Assembly (NCBI GenBank): GCA_003517675.1
Contig: DPAC01000104.1
Span: 1-22,312 of the forward strand
DNA length: 22,312 bases
Reading direction: 5' to 3'
Source: Porphyromonadaceae bacterium
GTDB taxonomy: Bacteria > Bacteroidota > Bacteroidia > Bacteroidales > Dysgonomonadaceae
Within the stretch, counting starts at the first letter, position 1. The number at the start of each line of letters is the position of its first letter. The position numbers and the translations under genes are program-made. Positions 1-7,199 of the stretch are shown here, one piece after another. The notes beneath the pieces were generated by a model, which was not told where the DNA came from, searched no databases, and worked only from the letters and a program-made list of their open reading frames with translations.

Positions 1-90
1 TGCCAATAGTGCGGCACCTCCCGAAATATAACCCAAGTCCTTGATAAATTGTCGCAAGCTGGTGTCAACTTGTTTGGGTTTGTTTGTCAT
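1..90 (-). CDS. N-terminus of an exported protein, probably another Gfo/Idh/MocA oxidoreductase (cut by window edge)
   Basis: Only the first 30 codons are in the window, starting with ATG at 88-90 and running off the left edge without a stop. The translation begins MTNKPKQ, and residues 13-30 (RQFIKDLGYISGGAALLA) resemble the Tat-like signals that precede exported Gfo/Idh/MocA oxidoreductases in Bacteroidetes, although the second arginine is replaced by glutamine. The start lies 12 bp after the stop of the apbE-like gene on the same strand, so it is probably the next gene of the operon. The family is an inference from the signal type and the neighbours; no catalytic region is visible. Confidence 0.55.
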   Translation of the reverse strand, partial: MTNKPKQVDTSLRQFIKDLGYISGGAALLA

Positions 91-102
91 TTTTAATTAC
101 AC

Positions 103-927
103 TTACAAGTTATATTCTTTTACGCTAAGAATATTGAAACTATTTCTAAGTTGTTTTTTTTCACTTTCACCGGCTATTAAAAAAGTTGTCGATAAAACTT
201 CGGCATCCAGTGGATCATGAATCAGTACAGATACCAGCTTTCGTCCTGTTTCAGGGTTCCCTAACTTTGGATGAACGATGTGTCCTGAGTATGACGGGGT
301 ATTCCCTGAAACAGAAAGTGCTGCACCATACAGGGGTATTTCAACAACTGTCTGACCTATGACAAACGGGTTTTCGATGCTGACTGTCCATGCATCGCCA
401 TAAGGATGATGTCCCATTCCCAGTATCGAGCTATTCCCAAAATCCACAAAACACTGATGAACAGTTGCATCTTCCAGAATTCTCTTAATACTCTTGAGAG
501 CATACCCTTTGCCGTATCCCCCAAAATCGATATGAATGCCCGGTTGTGAGAATGAAACAGACTTATTTTGCTCATGTAACTGAATGGTGTCGAAATCTTT
601 CAGCGTGATATCGAATAGCCCGAAAGTCTCCTCATGATAACGTTTGCAGCTGTTTAAAATCTCCCACATCTCATCACTCACACGAATACTCTGATGTGCG
701 ATTGTTCTGTTTATTTTGGAGACTTCACTTGCCTGATCGAACCGGTTCAGCATGCGATTGAGACGCTTCAGCTCAGATTCAACTTTGTACCAGACAGCTT
801 CTGATTCACACTTGCTTTTGCCAATGATGATTATATCGAACCGGGTCCCCATGATGTTCCTTAAAGAGCCATGGAACATCAGTGATGATTCGTAATAACT
901 GAATTTTCCGTCTTCAAATTCATTCAT
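103..927 (-). CDS. apbE: ApbE-like FAD:protein FMN transferase, no signal peptide
   Basis: 274 residues. The ApbE family transfers FMN from FAD to a Ser/Thr of target flavoproteins. Visible family marks are MGTRFD (26-31), the SEVSKIN segment (68-74), FDITL (105-109), the FGGYGKGYALK segment (135-145, the usual G-x-KGxA glycine/lysine motif), VSGNT (206-210), HIVHPKLGNPETG (216-228) and the C-terminal DAEVLSTTFLIAG (241-253, metal-site region). Most bacterial ApbE proteins are exported lipoproteins of about 320-350 residues; this one is shorter and begins with no hydrophobic signal, so a cytoplasmic location is expected. It starts 6 bp after the stop of the lipoprotein oxidoreductase gene, so it belongs to the same operon. 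No flavinylation target (DgxtsAT-type motif) was recognised among the visible neighbours. Confidence 0.85.
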   Translation of the reverse strand: MNEFEDGKFSYYESSLMFHGSLRNIMGTRFDIIIIGKSKCESEAVWYKVESELKRLNRMLNRFDQASEVSKINRTIAHQSIRVSDEMWEILNSCKRYHEETFGLFDITLKDFDTIQLHEQNKSVSFSQPGIHIDFGGYGKGYALKSIKRILEDATVHQCFVDFGNSSILGMGHHPYGDAWTVSIENPFVIGQTVVEIPLYGAALSVSGNTPSYSGHIVHPKLGNPETGRKLVSVLIHDPLDAEVLSTTFLIAGESEKKQLRNSFNILSVKEYNL

Positions 928-933
928 CTATCA

Positions 934-2361
934 CTACATCTGCACTTTATTTTCCACCTCGATGGCCACTTCGACGGCTTGGGTGGTAATATAATACTTT
1001 GCCAGTGTATTGGATATTTCCCACTCAGGCATATCCCTGTTTACCAGATGGTTGAAAAAACTATCCGCCACATATTTGAAATGCGACTCATGATCCTCCC
1101 TGTTCTCAACAGGAATATTGATATGATACTCACCGCTATTGGAGGTAGGCAAAACGGAGACAAAAGGATATGTTGCTTGTATTTTTTCGATCGCTTTTTC
1201 TATGTTGTGAGCAAACTCTTTCTCATCAATGCCTTCGGCTTTCTGTGCAACCAACTGTTTGACAAAGTTTTGTTCTTTATCCTGAATGGTTTTCAAAACA
1301 GCTTTTGTGCCTTTTAAGGTGGACATGAATGTGTCGCCTCCCCCCTCAGATGCCTCATAGTTCCAGATAACTTTTAAACCCACGTAGTGGTTTCTCACAT
1401 CGAAGTGAATCGTTCCGTTGGCATAGACTTTCAACGTGGAATGATCAAGGTATTTCTGCAGATAATCAGGGAATGTGGATTCTCCGGTAGATTGGGTGAA
1501 CTGCTGCTGAGAGATGTAGGTCGGCCAGTGAGTGGATGATATATTTCCGACGTCACGGGTATAATCGATAGGCTGTTCCGGGAAACATTTCCAGAACAGC
1601 AAATCGATCAGGTGGGTGGTTACATCTGCAATACCCTCTCCCTGTTGTTCCACATCGTAATACCATGCCGGCCGGATCAAGGGTACTCCGGATACTTCTT
1701 TATAGAAATGATGCACGCTTTCCATATACACGGCGGGATCTTCCGGCGTTCCCGGTTGCAGTTCTCCAAAGAAGTCGGGATTGTTTATCAACTCTTTTTC
1801 GATGATGTTCAGCATATCGTAGCGTTCCGTCATCATATCAGCCAGCAGCACCCCTTTTGACTGAGCGTTTTTATACGCTTCGTCCAGCAGGAGAAAATCT
1901 TCCCGATTGATGGCCATCGGTTTGTCGGACAACACATTCAATCCTGCATCCACGGCACTGAGAATATATTCGGTCTTCTCTTTGTTGTTACCGGCAAGTA
2001 CAACTACGTTTCCTCTTTTGTCGGTTACCATCTTATTCAGAAAATCGTTACCAGTATAAACAACCGTTTGCCAGTTTGTAGGATTATCTGTTCTGCTGTT
2101 GAATGATTCAATAGCTGAAAGATATTGGCTTAGTCCGGCATCATCGGGAGACATGGCGTACACATAAACCGTATCATTCACTTGGGCGATGGTGCTTTTT
2201 TGAAGCAGGTTGGCATGAAAATGGCCGGGTGCGAGGACGATCAGTTTCACTTCGCCTGCTTTGCCGGTAAAAGTCGGGACATTCCCGCCCTTTTCTTTGT
2301 TTTGTTGCATGCAGGAAAGAAACATCAGGCCTATGATACCGGCCATCCAATAACTTTTCAT
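934..2361 (-). CDS. Lipoprotein Gfo/Idh/MocA-type oxidoreductase
   Basis: 475 residues. The N-terminus is a lipoprotein signal: basic start, hydrophobic stretch, then a lipobox ending LMFLSC with Cys17, so the protein should be lipid-anchored in the cell envelope. A Rossmann-like strand follows (LIVLAPGHFHA, 40-50), then VVVLAGNNKEKTEYI and LSDKPMA (144-150), the D-K-P counterpart of the E-K-P motif of Gfo/Idh/MocA dehydrogenases. The C-terminal half resembles the oxidoreductase C-terminal domain common in Bacteroidetes lipoproteins of this family. It probably oxidises or reduces a sugar or sugar derivative with a tightly bound nicotinamide cofactor; the substrate is not known. It lies between a second exported oxidoreductase and apbE in an amino-sugar operon. 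Its first codons lie inside an imperfect direct repeat shared with the end of the upstream gene. Confidence 0.8.
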   Translation of the reverse strand: MKSYWMAGIIGLMFLSCMQQNKEKGGNVPTFTGKAGEVKLIVLAPGHFHANLLQKSTIAQVNDTVYVYAMSPDDAGLSQYLSAIESFNSRTDNPTNWQTVVYTGNDFLNKMVTDKRGNVVVLAGNNKEKTEYILSAVDAGLNVLSDKPMAINREDFLLLDEAYKNAQSKGVLLADMMTERYDMLNIIEKELINNPDFFGELQPGTPEDPAVYMESVHHFYKEVSGVPLIRPAWYYDVEQQGEGIADVTTHLIDLLFWKCFPEQPIDYTRDVGNISSTHWPTYISQQQFTQSTGESTFPDYLQKYLDHSTLKVYANGTIHFDVRNHYVGLKVIWNYEASEGGGDTFMSTLKGTKAVLKTIQDKEQNFVKQLVAQKAEGIDEKEFAHNIEKAIEKIQATYPFVSVLPTSNSGEYHINIPVENREDHESHFKYVADSFFNHLVNRDMPEWEISNTLAKYYITTQAVEVAIEVENKVQM

Positions 2362-2467
2362 GATGGTTTCATTTTTTCATTTAATTCACGAAAGTAGGCA
2401 ATATGTTCCACTCACCAGGTTTCATATCATGCACTTTTCATGATGGTTTCACTTTAATTCCGAAAGT
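2353..2467. repeat. Imperfect direct repeat at a gene junction
   Basis: A 19-bp identical stretch (acttttcatgatggtttca) occurs at 2353-2371 and again at 2433-2451, exactly 80 bp apart. Both copies are followed by a related segment, tttaattcacgaaagta near 2379-2395 and tttaattccgaaagta near 2453-2468. One copy spans the start codon of the lipoprotein oxidoreductase gene; the other spans the stop codon of the gene upstream of it. It looks like a small local duplication of the end-plus-start junction. Confidence 0.7.
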
Positions 2468-3447
2468 AATTTCCCGGCTTCCGCCATGCCTTTGCGATAT
2501 ACATCCTCCATCAAAATGATTTTCCCTTCATTCCGTTTGCTTACGTTGGAAGCTTCCATGAAAGTAAAAATTTCCAGCGTCTCTTCTTCCGACACAGGGG
2601 GAACAAGGGTTTTAAAGAAATTCAGTATTTCTGTCAGGAGTACCTCATATCCCTGGTAAGGGCCGACCGGTTCGATGCTTTTGTCCGTGAAGGCTGTTCC
2701 TCCGTAGCCACTTTTTCCGGTACGAATGCCTCTGAATGTTCCGATTCTGCCATCATTCCACAAACCAACCACCACGTCGGTACCCTCAGCCGACATCCGG
2801 TTTACAGATACACATCCGGTACCCATGATGGTGAAAAGTGTTTCCACCCCATGAATGCCATACCAGCCAAAATCGGGATGAGTTTTTTCCCGTGTCGCAG
2901 GGGAGTAGCAATCAGCTCCTAAAATCTTTCCGTATTCTCCTTTGCGCAGTTTCTGAGTTTGCGGGACAAACCGCAATGCGGAGGAGGAAAAGATGGGCAC
3001 GTTGTATTCCCTTGCCAGTTGATAAATGGCGATGGATTGAGCCAGAGTAGCCCCCAGCGGCTTGTCAATAAACATGGGCTTCCCCGCCTTAAAAACCTCG
3101 TATGCCTGTTCCAGATGGAGGTTTCCATCATTTGTTTCCAGCATCACATAGTCCACCTTTTTTAAAAGGTCGGCAATGGAAGGAACAATTTCCACACCCA
3201 ATTCCTTCACCTGATCTATATAACCGGGTATGCGTTCGTAGCTCGACTTGATGGTTTTCGACCCGTAGGGATAGGCGGCGACAATTTTAAAATCTTTGAA
3301 TTCCTCTTTTTTGTCTTCCCCGTTTAAAAACTTGGTGAAGGCAATGGCGTGGGAGGTATCGAGCCCGATGATCCCGATTTTTATTTGTGCCTGGGCCACA
3401 AACAAAAGGCCCGACAAAATGATTGAACATACAATTTTGAGTTTCAT
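2449..3447 (-). CDS. Exported Gfo/Idh/MocA-family oxidoreductase
   Basis: 332 residues. Residues 1-20 form a type I signal peptide (hydrophobic core, cleavage expected after AQA). The nucleotide-binding Rossmann start follows directly (IKIGIIGLDTSH, 22-33). FIDKPLG (127-133) is the D-K-P form of the family's E-K-P catalytic/cofactor motif. The C-terminal half is the usual alpha/beta substrate domain. Members act as NAD(P)-dependent dehydrogenases or use a bound cofactor in redox-neutral glycoside chemistry. Export implies work in the periplasm on an uncharged or not-yet-imported sugar. It lies 25 bp after the nagB-like gene and before a lipoprotein paralogue, so an operon is likely. The substrate cannot be read from sequence. 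Confidence 0.85.
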   Translation of the reverse strand: MKLKIVCSIILSGLLFVAQAQIKIGIIGLDTSHAIAFTKFLNGEDKKEEFKDFKIVAAYPYGSKTIKSSYERIPGYIDQVKELGVEIVPSIADLLKKVDYVMLETNDGNLHLEQAYEVFKAGKPMFIDKPLGATLAQSIAIYQLAREYNVPIFSSSALRFVPQTQKLRKGEYGKILGADCYSPATREKTHPDFGWYGIHGVETLFTIMGTGCVSVNRMSAEGTDVVVGLWNDGRIGTFRGIRTGKSGYGGTAFTDKSIEPVGPYQGYEVLLTEILNFFKTLVPPVSEEETLEIFTFMEASNVSKRNEGKIILMEDVYRKGMAEAGKLLSELK

Positions 3448-3472
3448 AACAGATTATTTTTTTTAGCATTTA

Positions 3473-4294
3473 TTAATGAGCAGCTGAGGCCGTATGAGCC
3501 GGTTTCTGATCCAGTAATGAGGCACTCTCTTTATCCAGGTACAAGATCGTGCCCTCTTTTGTCCGCAAAACAGTGGCAGGACATTCTTCGCTGATTTCGT
3601 CATTGAGGGTGTGATATACTGCCTCAGCCTTATTTTCGGCAGGTACCATACAAAACAGGTATTTTGCCTTGAGTAATGCGGGGATTGTCACCGTGATGGC
3701 GTGGGTGGGCACCTGATCTATGTCGTCAAAAAGGTTTTCATTCACCTGCTGTTGCCTGCAAGCGGTGTCAAGCTCCACGACTTTCACCAGTTTGGGGTCG
3801 TTAAAATCGGCCACAGGCGGATCGTTAAAGGCGATGTGCCCGTTCTCGCCGATTCCCAGGCAGACAATATCGACAGGGTATCGGGTTAAGAGACCTGCAT
3901 ATCTTTCGCACTCAGCCAAAGGATCTTTTGCCCTGCCGTTGATATAATGTACGCTTTTGAATGGTACCCTGCTGAAGAGACGCTCCCTGAGAAAGTTTCC
4001 AAATCCCTGCGGCGCATCCTCGTCCAGGCCGATGTACTCGTCCATATGGAAGGCATTGATCTTTTCCCATTGAATCCGCTTATCGTTTATCAGCTCTTTC
4101 ATGAAATCGCTTTGAGAGGGGGCCGCAGCGAAGATCATATTGATCTCATTTCTTTTTTCAAGCATCTTTTGAATGGCATCCGAAACATTTCCGGCTGCTT
4201 CCCTGCCCATGTCTTCCCGGTGGGGGAAGATCCTTACTTCCAACATTCCTTTTCTGAATGTGATAACATGTGCGTTAGTCTCCGTATATGACAT
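3473..4294 (-). CDS. nagB: Glucosamine-6-phosphate deaminase-like protein (divergent NagB)
   Basis: 273 residues, the usual NagB length. NagB converts glucosamine-6-phosphate to fructose-6-phosphate and ammonia in the cytoplasm. Family marks: FHMDEYIGL (82-90; D85 matches E. coli Asp72), the GIGENGHIAFNDP loop (147-159; H153 matches His143) and ITVTIPALL (200-208). Two catalytic positions differ from E. coli: Asp141 is N151 and Glu148 is D158. The phosphate-loop region reads AAAPSQSDF (56-64) instead of a glycine/threonine-rich loop. These suggest a subclass, perhaps with a different or modified substrate. The start overlaps the end of nagA by 20 bp, indicating translational coupling. A 6-phosphogluconolactonase-like role is less likely because of the AFNDP segment and the nagA neighbour. 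Confidence 0.82.
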   Translation of the reverse strand: MSYTETNAHVITFRKGMLEVRIFPHREDMGREAAGNVSDAIQKMLEKRNEINMIFAAAPSQSDFMKELINDKRIQWEKINAFHMDEYIGLDEDAPQGFGNFLRERLFSRVPFKSVHYINGRAKDPLAECERYAGLLTRYPVDIVCLGIGENGHIAFNDPPVADFNDPKLVKVVELDTACRQQQVNENLFDDIDQVPTHAITVTIPALLKAKYLFCMVPAENKAEAVYHTLNDEISEECPATVLRTKEGTILYLDKESASLLDQKPAHTASAAH

Positions 4295-5465
4295 TTCCTT
4301 CTAAGATTGTGTGTGAAACATGAATATGATCATCAAAAATTACAAAATCGGCATCTTTGCCCTCCCGTATAGATCCTTTCTGCTGATCTATCCTCATGAT
4401 GCGGGCAGGGGTGAGGGTCATCATTCTGACAGCTTCCACCAGCGGAACCCCGGCTAACTCTACCATGGTCCGTACCAGTCGGTCCGTTGTAGCAACACTC
4501 CCTGCAAAAGCGGTACGATCGGGCAGCTTGGCCACACCGTCTTCGATGATCACTTTCTGGCCTTTATCGAGACTACCCAGGATAGATTCTCCATCGGGCA
4601 TACCGGCTCCCCGCATGGAATCGGTGCAAAGCGCAGTTTTGTCGGGCCCCTTGAACTTATAGACAAACTGCAGCAGTGGTTTTGGCAGATGCACGCCATC
4701 GGCAATGATTTCAACCGTCATATCATCAATCAGATACGCTGCTTCCAGCACACCGGCATAACGGAAGGCATTCCTTCTGGTTACTGTCGACATGGCCGAG
4801 TATAAATGCGTCACATGGGTAAATCCTGCCTGATAGGCCTCCAGCACTTCTTCGTAGATGGCATCACTGTGTGCGATGGATGTGAGTATATTTTGTGAGG
4901 TTAGCACCTTCCCGAAATCAAAGGCTCCCGGTAACTCCGGTGCAAGACTCCAGCGTACGATGTCGTTGGATGCAGCCAATATTTTATTGTATTCTTCCGG
5001 TTCGGGATTCCGAAGGTATTTGGGATCTTGCGCACCCCGTTGGTTGTACGCGAAATATGGACCTTCGAGATGCAAGCCAAGAAATTTCGCGCCCTTGGTA
5101 TTTTTTTGAACCGCCTGCTGGTAAATAGAGAATGTCTGCATCAGTTCCTCAAAAGTACTGGTGAGTGTGGTTGGCAGCAGAGCGGTAGTCCCGTGTTTTG
5201 CATGGGTCTCGGCTGCGCCCAGATAGGCTTCCACCGTGCCATCCATAAAATCGTGCCCGCCTCCGCCATGCGTATGGATATCAATGAATCCTGACGACAC
5301 GTATTTGTTTTGTGCATCAATGACCCTGGCTCCCGTTTCAGGAACCATTTCACCGGGATTGCTGATTCGGGCAATTTTCCCGTTCTCACAGACAAGTGTA
5401 AGATTTTCTTTAATTTCATCGGGGAAAATGAGTTTCCCATTTTTTATGATGATTCGATTGTTCAT
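4275..5465 (-). CDS. nagA: N-acetylglucosamine-6-phosphate deacetylase
   Basis: 396 residues, typical for NagA. It hydrolyses GlcNAc-6-phosphate to glucosamine-6-phosphate and acetate in the cytoplasm, feeding the deaminase. The amidohydrolase metal and substrate ligands are visible: HTH (64-66), LHLEGPYF with E134, SIAHSD with H199, THLYSAM with H220, ADGVHL with H259, and the catalytic aspartate in CTDSM (D282). Beta-sandwich segments at both ends (residues 1-55 and about 350-396) fit the family. It follows the permease gene with a 112-bp gap holding a degenerate 8-bp repeat, and it overlaps the nagB-like gene. Nothing is missing; function is assigned with high confidence although the true substrate may be a modified GlcNAc-6-phosphate. 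Confidence 0.95.
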   Translation of the reverse strand: MNNRIIIKNGKLIFPDEIKENLTLVCENGKIARISNPGEMVPETGARVIDAQNKYVSSGFIDIHTHGGGGHDFMDGTVEAYLGAAETHAKHGTTALLPTTLTSTFEELMQTFSIYQQAVQKNTKGAKFLGLHLEGPYFAYNQRGAQDPKYLRNPEPEEYNKILAASNDIVRWSLAPELPGAFDFGKVLTSQNILTSIAHSDAIYEEVLEAYQAGFTHVTHLYSAMSTVTRRNAFRYAGVLEAAYLIDDMTVEIIADGVHLPKPLLQFVYKFKGPDKTALCTDSMRGAGMPDGESILGSLDKGQKVIIEDGVAKLPDRTAFAGSVATTDRLVRTMVELAGVPLVEAVRMMTLTPARIMRIDQQKGSIREGKDADFVIFDDHIHVSHTILEGNVIYGD

Positions 5466-5502
5466 ATTTTTTTAGCGTAAATAGAAATGAATTAAGTACA
5501 AA

Positions 5503-5577
5503 GACGATTTGTTGATTTTGCTGATTTATTGATTTACTGATTCAACGATTCAACGATCGAATCACCGAATCATCACA
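5503..5577. repeat. Degenerate 8-bp tandem repeat between permease and nagA
   Basis: About nine units of roughly 8 bp with the core GATT recur from 5503 to the permease stop codon at 5578 (gacgattt, gttgattt, attgattt, actgattc, aacgattc, aacgatcg and more degenerate units). One unit is 9 bp. It lies inside the operon, directly after the permease stop codon in the sense of transcription. It is not a CRISPR: units are too short and there are no spacers. Confidence 0.7.
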
Positions 5578-6951
5578 TCAATCAATGATCACATTAGTTT
5601 TTGCTTTCTTCCACGCGGTGATTTTGTATCCTTGTACACCATACCATACGATATAGGCAAAGCAGGGGATCAGGATCCAGTAAGCCTGTTTCATCGCCTC
5701 AAAGAGGGACAGGGATGTGTTCATCTCTACAAAAGCGTTGTAAACGAGGGGCATGATTGCGCTTCCACACAAGGCCATCACCAGAAAGGCCGATCCGAGA
5801 TTGGTGTATTTTCCCAACCCCCTGATGGCCAACGGCCATATTCCGGCATACAGCAAAGCGTTTGGAAATCCCATCATCACCAGAAACCAGAGTGAAATGT
5901 CGGTGGTCATCCCCAGGAAGTTTACGGTACCCGAAGTGGTGATGATCAGTACGGAAAATATCAGGTTGAGTGAAGCGGAAATGATCAGCGCATGGCGTTG
6001 ATTCAGATGCCTGGGGATAAGCGCAATTGCGGTGAAATATCCGATGAAGGTAAGGAGCATGGTGTAAGAAGGGATGTTCTGAGCCGGGCCCGCAAGGCTT
6101 TCCCCCATGGTGCCGGCATATTGAATGCTTGTGCCCAACCCGATCATTTGCGTACCAATGTGGAAAAACATGGCTACTACCCCAAGTATCAGGTGTGGAT
6201 ATTGGAAAATGGAGGTATACGCATTTTCCGCCTCGGAAGAGCTTTTGTTAATCACTTTCGGATCTAATTCCGGTAAAAAAGAGGAGTAACGAATAATGGT
6301 ACCGAAAAAAAATAAAATAATGGCCAAAATAAGGTAAGGCGTCATCACCCCTTGAATGAGCGTGTCCAAAGTTGTATTCAAATCTTCTCCCGTATATACT
6401 CCCGCTTCGATTTGCCTCATCAGCTCCCTGTCTGATTCCCGGATGACTACTGCTGCAAATATCAGATTGGCAATCACGCCGGCCAGCTTATTGCCGGTGC
6501 CTACAATGCTCATTCGTTTGGCAGCACTCTCAATTGGTCCCACGATGGTTACGTAAGGGTTGGCTGCAGACTGGAGTATAGCCAGGCCCACACCCAGCAA
6601 AAACAGTCCCAGCAGGAATACCTGGTAGATACGCCAGTAGGCGGCAGGTACAAAAAGAAATGCACCCAATGCCATACACCATAACCCGAACATCATTCCT
6701 CTTTTATATCCTACTTTGTTCAGCAGGAAGGAGGATGGGATGGCCATAATCAGATAGGCGATATAGAAGGCGAAGGTGACCAGGTAGGATTGAAAATTGG
6801 AAAGCTGTAGCGTTAACTGGAAATAGGGTATTAAAATGGTGTTTACCCAGGACACCAGACCAAAAATAAAAAACAGGCACGCCAGGATGATCATGGATTG
6901 TACCGTAGTGCGTTTGTCTTGCACGTGATTAATTGGGGGAGTAGTGTTCAT
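5578..6951 (-). CDS. FHS-family MFS sugar permease, probably amino-sugar (NagP-like)
   Basis: 457 residues with about 12 hydrophobic membrane segments. The protein aligns with the fucose/glucose-galactose/NagP (FHS) branch of the major facilitator superfamily: the VNTILIPYFQ segment in helix 1, the KVGYKRGMM loop (79-87) between helices 2 and 3, and the branch hallmark AANPYVTIVGP (129-139). The two acidic residues known to matter in E. coli FucP (Asp46, Glu135) align with T38 and Q127, so coupling may differ. The protein should sit in the inner membrane and import a hexosamine or a related sugar. It is the first gene of a minus-strand operon with nagA and nagB-like, which is why GlcNAc or a derivative is the favoured substrate. 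Confidence 0.88.
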   Translation of the reverse strand: MNTTPPINHVQDKRTTVQSMIILACLFFIFGLVSWVNTILIPYFQLTLQLSNFQSYLVTFAFYIAYLIMAIPSSFLLNKVGYKRGMMFGLWCMALGAFLFVPAAYWRIYQVFLLGLFLLGVGLAILQSAANPYVTIVGPIESAAKRMSIVGTGNKLAGVIANLIFAAVVIRESDRELMRQIEAGVYTGEDLNTTLDTLIQGVMTPYLILAIILFFFGTIIRYSSFLPELDPKVINKSSSEAENAYTSIFQYPHLILGVVAMFFHIGTQMIGLGTSIQYAGTMGESLAGPAQNIPSYTMLLTFIGYFTAIALIPRHLNQRHALIISASLNLIFSVLIITTSGTVNFLGMTTDISLWFLVMMGFPNALLYAGIWPLAIRGLGKYTNLGSAFLVMALCGSAIMPLVYNAFVEMNTSLSLFEAMKQAYWILIPCFAYIVWYGVQGYKITAWKKAKTNVIID

Positions 6952-7008
6952 CTTATGATAGAATTATTAAAAATGGATGAAGCGGAAGCTCCATCCGGCT
7001 GCTTTTTG

Positions 7009-7072
7009 CAAAATTATGGCTTGTAGGCTGAAAAGAATACTTTAAAAACGTAATTCTGTTTTCAAAAAACGT
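7009..7072 (-). promoter_or_regulatory. Promoter and probable XylR/AraC operator of the amino-sugar operon
   Basis: On the minus strand 7009-7016 reads TAATTTTG, a full match to the Bacteroidetes -7 element TAnnTTTG, about 58 nt before the permease start. No good -33 TTTG is found at 19-21 bp. Instead, the 8-mer aaaaacgt occurs at 7044-7051 and 7065-7072 (plus-strand reading), exactly 21 bp apart, i.e. two helical turns. They begin about 28 bp upstream of the -7 element. A weak -33 plus paired direct repeats is what an activator-dependent AraC-family promoter looks like. Binding by the XylR-like product is inferred. Confidence 0.5.
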
Positions 7073-7199
7073 TCATTCAGGTGAAGATGTTTGAATGTTT
7101 GTTGTGGCAAAGCTCAAAAAATGATCTTTTCGCATGTAGTTCCAAAGTGGCTTTCGATGCAATATCGCTTTTGAACAGGTCTGTCTTCGCCGATCTCGT

